DNA from: Candidatus Peregrinibacteria bacterium GW2011_GWF2_38_29
GTDB lineage: Bacteria > Patescibacteriota > Gracilibacteria > UBA1369 > UBA12463
Reading direction: 5' to 3'
Assembly: GCA_000992695.1 (NCBI GenBank)
Contig: LBUS01000002.1
Coordinates: forward strand, 62,001 to 126,000
DNA: 64,000 nt
Positions within the stretch are counted from its first letter, which is position 1; each line of letters opens with the position of its first letter. This document shows, in pieces, positions 33,935 through 42,000 of the stretch. Made by a program: the position numbers and the translations under genes. Below the pieces are notes generated by a model. The model worked only from the letters and a program-made list of their open reading frames with translations, had not been told where the DNA came from and searched no databases.

Positions 33935-35782
33935 TTAGTCTTGATATAGGAATCTTTTCCCGCTTCCTCCGATGCTCGGCATTATTGTTTCGTTCATTTC
34001 CACAAACATTTCAAATAGAGTGTTTATGTTTACGCTTGGGAATTTTTGAGCGAATCGTTCTCGCACTTTATCTGTTAATTTTTGTTTGATTTGTCTTATT
34101 CTTTCTCTCGTTACTCCGACTTCCGCTCCAATATCTTCAAGAGTTGCTCCATCTTTGCTTGAGTTTGATTTTTTAACGCCAAAGTATCTTGTTAAGATAT
34201 ATATTGCTCTGTCTAATTCAGCTTTTGATCTGAACATTTTTGATCCTTCCGCTATTTCCATTATTCCGTTAATCAGAGCTCCTTGCATTTCTTCTCTTTC
34301 AAGATTTGCATATCCTTGATCGTGTTCTCCAATCATGTCTCCGAGCGTTGTATCATTACTTTCTCCGACCGGCGTGTCGATTGAGACTTTGTGCGTTAGT
34401 GCGGCCTTTGCTTTTTCCACTTTCTTTGCTGATAGTTTTATGCCTCTTTTTTCTTCAATGAAGTCTACGAGTTCTTCTGTTGTTGGCTCTGTGCCATTCA
34501 AAATTTGAAACATTTTTGTATATTTTCTAACCATCTCCATGAGATCTACTTGGTGTATTGGATAGCGTATCATTGCTCCATCGGTATCTAATGATCTTGT
34601 TATTGATTGGCGAACCCACCATGTGGCGTATGTTGAAAATTTGTAACCTCTTGTTGGGTCGAATTTTTCAACAGCTCGCATGAGTCCAATGTTGCCTTCT
34701 TGTATTAAATCTAAGAATGGCAATTCTCTGCCAGATCTTCCCCCGATATATTTTTTAGCAATGCTTACGACAAGTCTAAGGTTTGCTTTTATCATTACTT
34801 CTCTTGCCGCTTTTCCCGCTATTACCATTTGTTGTTTTTCTGCGTTTTCACCCGGACCTCCTTCTCTTTCTATTTGGAGCCAAGCTTGTATTTTTAGCCC
34901 AAGCTCTACTTCTTCTGCGCGGCTTAATAACTTAAATTTACTCATTTTTCTTAAGTATATTGATACGGGATCGTTTTTTGCTGTTTCTATTTTTTCTTTT
35001 TTCTCTGCGCTTTCTTCTTTTTCTTCTTCTTCGGGATCTGGAGTTGATTTTGCCGCTGCTTCGGCTGCTGTTTCTTCTGCATCTTCGTCGCCCTTTGCAG
35101 GTTCTTCATTTATTTTTATGCCTTCGAGATTTAATATTGTATTTTTGCGGATTCCATATGCGCCATTTTTTTCGTATATTGTAAACTTTAGGCCATTTGT
35201 TGTTGCAATCAATCTATCTAGGGCTTTTTTGATCACATTTTGTTTGCTTTTTTTTGGCCCTTTTTGCTTTGCTGCTATTTCTGATGTGAGCTTGAATCCG
35301 GGCATATCCTTTATTTTATCCGGTGGATTTTTTATTATTCTTTCTATATCTTCGATTGTTAATCTTCTTGGTCTTTGGTGTCTCATTATATGCAAAATTA
35401 GATAGGTCAGGGTTGTGTAATGCGTTATTTCATCTATCCATTCTGAGAATGTTTTGGGATCTATTCTGTTTGCGCTTTCCGCGTTGTCGCCGTTTTCTAT
35501 TGATTTTAATACTTTTAATATTAATTCTTTTGCAATTCTACGTAGTCCATCAAGCGGAGTTTTGTTTGTAAGTATTTCCGTTGGTTTTTGGTCAAATATG
35601 GCCATAGCACGCTCTACGACGTGTTTTTTTGAATTATCGTCTATTCCCAATATCATTTCGCCAATAACTGCTTGTAAACGCTGTCTTACTTCATCTGTTT
35701 TAGCAGATATTTGTGGCGTTGCGCCTTCATTTGTTGTCGTTGATGCTTCGTCATTTTCCGGTTGTACGACCCGAGTTTCCAT
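33935..35782 (-). CDS. Sigma-70 family protein with novel N-terminal module (sigma B-copy)
   Basis: 615 aa. The N-terminal ~265 residues have no counterpart in RpoD; they include a module at about 113-213 ([20 protein letters not shown] ... [15 protein letters not shown]) and an acidic linker (230-265). The C-terminal half is a canonical sigma: region 1.2 ([21 protein letters not shown]), region 2 ([54 protein letters not shown]), region 3, and region 4.2 ([20 protein letters not shown]). A ~40-residue tail follows. DNA-reading regions look intact, so it should direct RNA polymerase. Shares promoter, leader and module with its neighbours. Confidence 0.88.
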   Translation of the reverse strand: METRVVQPENDEASTTTNEGATPQISAKTDEVRQRLQAVIGEMILGIDDNSKKHVVERAMAIFDQKPTEILTNKTPLDGLRRIAKELILKVLKSIENGDNAESANRIDPKTFSEWIDEITHYTTLTYLILHIMRHQRPRRLTIEDIERIIKNPPDKIKDMPGFKLTSEIAAKQKGPKKSKQNVIKKALDRLIATTNGLKFTIYEKNGAYGIRKNTILNLEGIKINEEPAKGDEDAEETAAEAAAKSTPDPEEEEKEESAEKKEKIETAKNDPVSIYLRKMSKFKLLSRAEEVELGLKIQAWLQIEREGGPGENAEKQQMVIAGKAAREVMIKANLRLVVSIAKKYIGGRSGRELPFLDLIQEGNIGLMRAVEKFDPTRGYKFSTYATWWVRQSITRSLDTDGAMIRYPIHQVDLMEMVRKYTKMFQILNGTEPTTEELVDFIEEKRGIKLSAKKVEKAKAALTHKVSIDTPVGESNDTTLGDMIGEHDQGYANLEREEMQGALINGIMEIAEGSKMFRSKAELDRAIYILTRYFGVKKSNSSKDGATLEDIGAEVGVTRERIRQIKQKLTDKVRERFAQKFPSVNINTLFEMFVEMNETIMPSIGGSGKRFLYQD

Positions 35783-35802
35783 AAAAATATTTATAGGAGG
35801 GG

Positions 35803-35831
35803 ATTCTACCTGATAATTGTATAAAATTCAA
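35803..35831 (-). promoter_or_regulatory. Promoter of sigma gene 33935-35782, member of the shared set
   Basis: Minus strand: TTGAAT (35831-35826), 17-nt spacer, TAGAAT (35808-35803), then a 20-nt leader CCCCTCCTATAAATATTTTT before ATG. The last 17 leader nt and ATGGAA are identical to the 610-aa gene. Confidence 0.65.
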
Positions 35832-35844
35832 TGAAAGGATTTTG

Positions 35845-36010
35845 ATTGTGCGCAACGCGGTCCGCCTCTCTTCAACGCTATTTGCAATAGGGTTTTGCTG
35901 GTCTCATTCAAAAATAAGCCTCACGTTTGTTCGTCTAATTTTTGACTCGACCTCCTGCGTTCCACGTACGCTAAATTCGCGTCCGCTTCACTTCGGACCG
36001 CAAAACTCGC
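35845..36010. other. GC-richer noncoding stretch downstream of tRNA-Arg
   Basis: About 165 nt with no credible ORF. It contains the inverted repeat GTCCG-cttcactt-CGGAC (35981-35998), and GCGGTCCGC near 35857 echoes its GGACCGC end. Composition differs from the AT-rich flanks, as also seen after tRNA-Cys. It could be a structured 3' trailer, a decayed mobile sequence or a terminator. Confidence 0.45.
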
Positions 36011-36017
36011 TACTATT

Positions 36018-36094
36018 TGGTGCACCCGGCGGGATTTGAACCTGCGACACCTAGTTTCGAAGACTAGTGCTCTATCCAGCTGAGCTACGGGTGC
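36018..36094 (-). tRNA. tRNA-Arg (anticodon UCG)
   Basis: Minus strand, 77 nt including an encoded CCA. Acceptor GCACCCG pairs with CGGGTGC, discriminator A. D-arm AGCTCAGCTGGATAGAGC, anticodon stem CTAGT/ACTAG with loop CTTCGAA (anticodon TCG), T-loop GGTTCAAATCC. All arms fold perfectly. It lies between the two extended sigma genes on the same strand. Confidence 0.96.
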
Positions 36095-36118
36095 ATAATG
36101 TTAATATACAATATTAAA

Positions 36119-36155
36119 GTTCAAAGCTCAAAAGTCAAAACTCAAAACTGACTTC
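36119..36155 (-). repeat. TCAAAGCTCAAAAGTCAAAA-type short repeat, intergenic copy
   Basis: gttcaaagctcaaaagtc followed by aaaactcaaaactgac: several near-tandem copies of a 7-10 nt word. The same words form the 3' end of gatA (7938-7982). Confidence 0.5.
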
Positions 36156-36170
36156 AAAATTGAGCTCCGT

Positions 36171-37991
36171 TTACATTATTGGTTTGCCAAACATAATAAG
36201 TTCTCCATCATTTTGTTTAAATAATGCACTTACACTTGCTTCTCCCGTGTTTTCTACTAACATTGCAGCTATTCGGGGTTTTGCTCGTTCAATTATGTCT
36301 CTCGTCATTTGCCTTACTCTTTCTCGCGATAAGCCAAATTCGTCACCAATGTCTTGCAGCGTTCCATCTTCTGCCCCATTTGATCGCGCGCTATTTCTTA
36401 GAACGTCGTATCTTCTTAGAAGAATATATTCATTCCTGTCTTTTATTGCTTTTCCGGTTTTGCTATTCGCTATTACTTCTTTTAAGATTGTTGTTATTTT
36501 TTCCATTACAGGCGCTAGTGATCTTGTTTCTATTTCGTCAAATCCCGTATCGTTTTGCCCCATTGAATCAGCAAAAGTTTGATTTTTTTGGTCGTTTGAT
36601 CCTTTGATTTCATCTTCGAGTCTTATTTCCGGCCTAAAATGTCCAAATGCTATTTCTATTGATAATGTGTTTTTTTTAGGGAAACGCGCTTTGCATTCAG
36701 CATGAGTCGGTTCTCTTCCGTTTTTTTCTTTAAATTCTTCTATGTATCTTTTAATTTTCATTATTGCTTTGCCATATGCTGATGGTAATCTCACATTCCC
36801 TCTTTGCTTCCTTATTTCGTCTGTAATTATTGCTCTTATCCACCATACTGCATATGAAATAAAGCGATATCCTCTTTCGTGTTCAAATTTTTTTGCAGCC
36901 ATTATCATCCCTATATTTCCGGCTTGTATTACGTCCATTAATGGAAGGCCTTGGTCTTTATACTGAAATGCAATTTTAATTACGAATCTTAAGTTTGCAT
37001 TTACGATTTGTTTTCTTGCATTTTCATCTCCTGCGTCGGCTTTTTTTGCAAGCTCTGCCTCTTCTTCACGTGTTAATGTTTTATATCGACAAACGTCTCT
37101 CATATATCGTTCAAGCTCACTTGATTTTTGTCCTTTTACCAAATTGTAAATACTTCTTTCATCGGATTCCCCTTGTTTTGGGTTTAAGCAATGCGCGCTT
37201 TCAGATGCGGTTATTTCAGCCATTCCGTCGTCTCCATTAACAATGCAATCTTCTACTGCTTCATCTATATCATCATCGTCATCATCTTCTGTTTCGTTTT
37301 CATTTTTCTGCGGTTTTTGTTGAAATATTGCATATTTTTCATCTTCTTTTTTCAAGATAAATCTCCATTCTTGGTTTCTAATTTTAGAAATACGGTCTAA
37401 GGCTGCTTTTATTTTTTCAATGCTAATTTGTTTATGTGTGCTTGCTTGAAATAGCGTATACGCCTCCATTTCCATTATTTCCTTTGTTGGACGTTGTAAT
37501 CCTTTGTGTAATTCTTCGGCGCTTACATATTCTCTTTCATGTTTCTTTTTTAACATCATTAAAATGATATATGTTAATGACGTGTAATGAGTTACTTCTT
37601 CTGTCCATTTGTAGTATCCCGGCATTGATGATAACAGTTGACCTATTCCAATTTTTTCAAGTGGTTTTGTTGAATCTTCTGCCGAAAGTACTATAGATAG
37701 TAGAATTTTGACTATAATTCTTATGTCTTTTATGGTTCCTGTCCGATCATTAATTTCTATTTCGTCCGGTAGTTTTGGTATTTTTGCTTCTCCATTTAGG
37801 TGAAATCGTAAAAGCGCTGCTACATGTTCGGCTTTTTCATTTGGACGCTTGTCTTTTTGCTTTCTTAGCTCTTCTAAAGCTGCGTTTCGAACGGCTTTTT
37901 CAATACGATCAATCCTGGATGGCAATACGATAAGATTAAGTTTACGATAAGGATCTGTTAAATCTTCGAGTTCTATTCGATTTAATGCCAT
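36171..37991 (-). CDS. Sigma-70 family protein with novel N-terminal module (sigma A-copy)
   Basis: 606 aa. The first ~230 residues carry the same kind of module as the neighbouring sigma (about 128-225: KWTEEVTHYTSLTYIILMML ... WRFILKKEDEKYAIF), then an Asp-rich linker (DDDDDD). Sigma regions: 1.2 (ELERYMRDVCRYKTLTREEE), 2 (ANLRFVIKIAFQYKDQGLPL, DVIQAGNIGMIMAAKKFE, FISYAVWWIRAIITDEI), 3 with REPTHAECKARFP, 4.2 (TLQDIGDEFGLSRERVRQMT). Region 2 differs from RpoD at positions normally fixed (FISYAVWWIRAII for [13 protein letters not shown]), suggesting altered -10 recognition or melting. Belongs to the shared-promoter set. Confidence 0.88.
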   Translation of the reverse strand: MALNRIELEDLTDPYRKLNLIVLPSRIDRIEKAVRNAALEELRKQKDKRPNEKAEHVAALLRFHLNGEAKIPKLPDEIEINDRTGTIKDIRIIVKILLSIVLSAEDSTKPLEKIGIGQLLSSMPGYYKWTEEVTHYTSLTYIILMMLKKKHEREYVSAEELHKGLQRPTKEIMEMEAYTLFQASTHKQISIEKIKAALDRISKIRNQEWRFILKKEDEKYAIFQQKPQKNENETEDDDDDDIDEAVEDCIVNGDDGMAEITASESAHCLNPKQGESDERSIYNLVKGQKSSELERYMRDVCRYKTLTREEEAELAKKADAGDENARKQIVNANLRFVIKIAFQYKDQGLPLMDVIQAGNIGMIMAAKKFEHERGYRFISYAVWWIRAIITDEIRKQRGNVRLPSAYGKAIMKIKRYIEEFKEKNGREPTHAECKARFPKKNTLSIEIAFGHFRPEIRLEDEIKGSNDQKNQTFADSMGQNDTGFDEIETRSLAPVMEKITTILKEVIANSKTGKAIKDRNEYILLRRYDVLRNSARSNGAEDGTLQDIGDEFGLSRERVRQMTRDIIERAKPRIAAMLVENTGEASVSALFKQNDGELIMFGKPIM

Positions 37992-38013
37992 TAAAAATGT
38001 TTATTGGAAATGA

Positions 38014-38041
38014 ATTTTATCAGAAATCGGAAAAAATTCAA
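38014..38041 (-). promoter_or_regulatory. Promoter of sigma gene 36171-37991, member of the shared set
   Basis: Minus strand: TTGAAT (38041-38036), 16-nt spacer, TAAAAT (38019-38014), then leader TCATTTCCAATAAACATTTTTA before ATG. The leader keeps the CCnATAAAnATTTTT pattern of the other two. Confidence 0.6.
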
Positions 38042-38087
38042 TAAATCAAATAAAGCTTTTGTTTAAAACGATAGACGATAGCGGCAT

Positions 38088-38453
38088 TTATATTTCGTAG
38101 TCTATGACGCTTGTAGCGGAACTGCCAGTTTGTTCTCTGGCGCCTTTTAGCGTTTGCGCTTCTTGAGCCTCAGCTTGTCTTTGTTTTTCCGCTCTTTGCC
38201 CAAATAGTGTCCATTTTTCTTGGATGCCTGGGTCTTTAAATTTTTGACCATTACTAACAACGTCACGTGTTGTTTCGCTTATATATCCTGCTTGCGTAAG
38301 CGCGTCGTGGTTTTTCTTTGTTGAGCGAGCTATGCATATTTGGCCTTTTTCATTGATATATGTGATTACGCCATTGTTGTCTTGAAAAAGACCTATTTTC
38401 TCAGCTCTTTCCCATATATCCGCAGGGCTGTCTGCTGATGGTGCTTTTAGCAT
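38088..38453 (-). CDS. Hypothetical hydrophilic protein upstream of the sigma cluster
   Basis: The tracked 132-aa ORF starts at a TTG (38486); the ATG at 38453 (MLKAPSADSPADIWERAEKI) gives 121 aa and a 13-nt gap to the upstream 54-aa ORF. Mixed alpha/beta N-terminal half (GVITYINEKGQICIARSTKK) and a Gln/Glu/Ala-rich helical C-terminal part. No TM or signal, no known family. Same strand and direction as the sigma genes, so possibly part of the same locus. Confidence 0.55.
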   Translation of the reverse strand: MLKAPSADSPADIWERAEKIGLFQDNNGVITYINEKGQICIARSTKKNHDALTQAGYISETTRDVVSNGQKFKDPGIQEKWTLFGQRAEKQRQAEAQEAQTLKGAREQTGSSATSVIDYEI

Positions 38454-38466
38454 TGCTTTATCGTGT

Positions 38467-38631
38467 TCAGATGATATAGTCTTCAATTGCTGTTGGATGA
38501 ATTTGTCTTAATTCTGCACATTTTGCGAATATAAAATCTCTTCCTGCGGGTGTTGCCATTATAATTTTTCGTTGAGCTAATTCGTCGCTTACAGTAGTTT
38601 TAAATTCATGTCCTATTCTTGGCGTGTTCAT
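38467..38631 (-). CDS. 54-aa hypothetical protein (not in ORF track)
   Basis: Reading the minus strand from the ATG at 38631 gives MNTPRIGHEFKTTVSDELAQ and onward to IEDYII then TGA. Composition is protein-like, with a helix-rich N-terminal half. A plausible promoter lies 30 nt upstream (38661-38689). It precedes the 121/132-aa gene. Short, so confidence is limited. Confidence 0.45.
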   Translation of the reverse strand: MNTPRIGHEFKTTVSDELAQRKIIMATPAGRDFIFAKCAELRQIHPTAIEDYII

Positions 38632-38660
38632 GGTGCTTGGTTTGTTATGTATATAAATAT

Positions 38661-38689
38661 ATTATAACATATTCTATATTATATCGCAA
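38661..38689 (-). promoter_or_regulatory. Predicted promoter of the 54-aa/121-aa genes
   Basis: Minus strand: TTGCGA (38689-38684), 17-nt spacer, TATAAT (38666-38661). An overlapping alternative, TTAACA-N17-TAGAAT, lies slightly upstream. Confidence 0.45.
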
Positions 38690-38755
38690 ATCCTGTTAAG
38701 GTTGAATATTTAGCGTTTTATCTATAAAATCATTATTGCATTTCGAAATATATTT

Positions 38756-38832
38756 GGTGACGTACCCAAGTGGCCTAAGGGGGCAGTTTGCAAAACTGTT
38801 ATTCGTGGGTTCGAATCCCACCGTCACCTCCA
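38756..38832 (+). tRNA. tRNA-Cys (anticodon GCA)
   Basis: 77 nt including encoded CCA. Acceptor GGTGACG pairs with CGTCACC; discriminator U, the known identity base of tRNA-Cys. D-stem CCC/GGG, anticodon stem GCAGT/ACTGT with loop TTGCAAA (anticodon GCA), T-stem GTGGG/CCCAC with loop TTCGAAT. Confidence 0.96.
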
Positions 38833-38838
38833 AATATA

Positions 38839-38867
38839 TGAGCAAAAACCTTGTCGGTTTTTTCTCA
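38839..38867 (+). terminator. Terminator after tRNA-Cys
   Basis: Stem AAAAACC-ttgtc-GGTTTTT with flanking TGAG/CTCA pairing and a T-run, starting 7 nt after the tRNA 3' end. Confidence 0.8.
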
Positions 38868-38911
38868 TTACTCTTTTTCCCTTCAAGGTGTTTTTCTTCT
38901 GCATTCATTTA

Positions 38912-38974
38912 CGCTCTGCTCTCTTATTTCGAGAGCAGGCTTCGCTCGCAAGCTCGCTCGTACGCTATTCATTC
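38912..38974. repeat. Structured GC-rich block downstream of tRNA-Cys
   Basis: Perfect hairpin CTGCTCTC-ttatttc-GAGAGCAG (38916-38938), followed by repeated GCTCG words (gcttcgctcgcaagctcgct). No ORF. Similar GC-rich noncoding sequence follows tRNA-Arg (35845-36010). Confidence 0.5.
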
Positions 38975-39017
38975 CGAAGAAAAACCTTTAATTATAAGTT
39001 TGTTTTTATGGATTTAA

Positions 39018-39044
39018 AAAGGGCACCTTTTTCAGATGCCCTTT
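39018..39044 (-). terminator. Terminator of the secDF transcript
   Basis: AAAGGGCA / TGCCCTTT stem with an 11-nt loop. On the minus strand it is followed by a T-run (ttttt) and lies 27 nt after the secDF stop. It may also work on the plus strand. Confidence 0.75.
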
Positions 39045-39070
39045 ATTTTATTACGTTGTGAGCGCGGTTT

Positions 39071-42000
39071 TTATTTTGCCGCTTTTTTATTCAATGCCCA
39101 TTTTGTCCAGTATACAACGACCGGTGTTGCAATGAATATGGATGAATATGTTCCGATGATGATACCAATGTCGAGAGTTAAGATGAAGTAGAAGATTGAT
39201 GAGCTTCCGAATATAAGCATTGCTGTGAGCGTCAAAACAGCCGTAAGAGATGTGTTTATGGACCTGCTTAGTGTTTGTGTCATTGATATGTCTGCGATTG
39301 TTTCAATGTCTTCTTTTTCGTCAATTCTTAAGTGTTCACGCAACCTATCGAAAACGACGATTGTATCGTGAACAGAGAAGCCGAGGATTGTAAGAAGAGC
39401 TGTGATGAACAAGATGTCGATTTCAAAGTTTGTGAAATAGCCGATTATTACAAATACGCCGATTGTAATCCATATATCGTGCACAAGGGCTATGATTGCG
39501 GCGATGCCAAATCTCCACGGATTGACGTGTTTTGGTATTTTTCTGAATGTGAATGCGAGATAAAGCATGATCATCAAACATGTTGCGACAACTGCCCAAA
39601 TGGCTTTGTTTTGCATGGATCCTCCGACTACCGCTCCGATTGTCGTGAATCTTAATTCTTCCATGTTTTTATCAAGCTTTGTTTTAAGTTCTGTTACGAT
39701 TTTGTCATGCGTTTCGTTGCTGATGTATTTTGTTTTGACGATGAATCCGTCTTCTCCGGAAGAAATGATTTGTGCGTTTTCAAGATCAAGTTTTTCTTCT
39801 GTTGATGAAAGTTCCGTCGATTGAGTTGTTTTATCTGCGATAGGGGAGATGGCCGGTGTTTTTGTTGCTATTGGTACCGCTTTGTTTAATTCTGTGCCAA
39901 TTTCTGTTAAAGCTGTTTTAAGTGTTTCTGTTGTTACGACCTTATCTTTATTTACGAATTTGAATTCCATAAGCGTCCCGCCTGTGAAATCCAGTCCCGG
40001 TTTGAATCCGAATATCAAAGTGGCGATAACTCCAAGTGTAATCATTGTTGCAGATGCTCCCAAGAAGATTTTTGACCTGGACATGAATTTGATTATTGGT
40101 CTTTCTTTCGCGCCTTGCTTTACACCAAATAGCCATAAATTTTGGCCGTATTTTGTGCCTATGAACGCTTTTAATAATGTTTTTGTGATTGTGATTGCTG
40201 TGAACATGGAAACGATAATACCTGCAGCCAAGTTGAATGCGAATCCTTTTACGATTGAGCTTCCAAGATAGAACAAGATTGCGCATGTTAGAAGAGAGGA
40301 GTAGTTGGAATCACGGATTGAGCTCCATGCTCTGTCAAAACCTGCGTCAACCGCAGCAGCAAGCGTTTTTCCTGATCTTAGTTCTTCCTTCATTCTTTCA
40401 AATATGAGGATGTTTGCATCAACTGCCATACCGATTGAAAGGATGACACCGGCTACGCCGGCGAGCGTTAAGGTTACAGGCGTTCTGAGCAAGAATGCGA
40501 CAAAAAACAATAAGAAACATGCCAGCAAGAAGCTTAAGATTTTTTCAAGAGCCGGTTCATTGGCTTTAAGCAATTTATATGTAACTGCGACAAATATAAT
40601 TGCTGAAAACAAGAATGCGATAATTAAATTTATTTCACTTTTGATTAAGAAGATGAGAATTAATGAATAAAGTGAAAGTGCACCGACTGCGAGTAAGCCC
40701 GGAAGTCTATAATAAACAATCATGAAAATTGCGACTATTAAAAGTCCAAGCAAACCTGCTTTGACACTTTTTGTAAGAGCTTCTTGACCGATTGTTGAGC
40801 CAATTGTGTGCTGTCCAACAAGAAGAACAGGAGCAGGTATTGCGCCTGTGTTAAGATCACGAGCAAGATTATTTGCATCTTCAACCGTGAATCTTCCGGA
40901 AATTTGTGCTGAGCCACCGGAAATTTTATTTTTTACGGTTGGTGATGAAATGAATTCGCCACCAACAAAGATTGCGAGTGGTTTTTCAACATTTCTGCCT
41001 GTGATTTCTTCAAACAATTTTGCGCCTTCCGCGTTGAATTGAATTGAAACGTATGGTTGATATAATTGATCAAAATTAACGTCTGCGTGTGTGAATTGTG
41101 AGCCATCTAAGCCTGTTGTTCTCCACATATCCGCTGCCGTTGAAAAGAATACTTTTTCAAGTTTTACTTGTCTTTCTTTTACGTCTGTTTCAATTTTTGT
41201 AGCTTTGATAATGTGATATCCAAACTCTGAGCTTGTGATTTCTGAAATGTCGCCTTCGGCTTTGAGCGCGAGGGAAGCGTCTTTGAATACTTGAACATAT
41301 TGTGCGCTCTTATTTACAGGGCTTGGAAGCACTCCGCCTTGATTTTTTGAACCCGGATCGTCTGAATATGTTTTTGCGAGCGTGCTGAAATCTTCGCCTG
41401 CTTTTATTTTTGCAAGCACTTCTTTTGCGGCTTGAAATGCATCCGTTTGGGTGCGTGTTACTTTTTCATCCGCTTTTTGCGCACCTTTGTATGATAACAA
41501 GATGTGGCTTACATAAGCCTGTTTATCAAACCTAACAGTTTCTTGTTCATCGACTAATTTAATGGCATAAACGCCCTCTTTTTTGCTTAATTGTCCGGAT
41601 TGATTAACCGCATATTCGTCGTCTGAAGCATCAACTAATTTTTTGTAGATATCGCCTTTTTTCATATCTTTAAGTACGGTTGCGATATTTTTTGGTTGGT
41701 CGTTTGCAAATGAGAATTCCGGATCAAGTTCATATTTAACTTTGCCAATATTGTTCTGCTCTTCTTCTTTGCCGGCTAATGTTATGTCGTTTTTCTTTAA
41801 AATATTTTTAAGTACGTTTTGTGCGTATTCTTTCATTCGTTCGACTTCTTGAGGATCTGCTTTTTCTTTTTGTTCTTTGAATTCAAGTTGAATTGTTTTT
41901 CCAACAACTTTCTTGGCTTCTTCGAGATCTTTAATACCTGCGAGTTCAACGATGATGTGTTGTTCGTCGCCGACATTAGATGTATATATGCTTGGCTCTG

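Noticed and set aside
34680-35405. 241-aa plus-strand ORF with hydrophobic stretches
   Set aside because: Lies entirely opposite the extended sigma gene; Ser/Phe-rich composition is what antisense of acidic/Lys-rich codons gives.
38736-39017. 93-aa plus-strand ORF
   Set aside because: It covers tRNA-Cys and its terminator; the sequence is explained by those.
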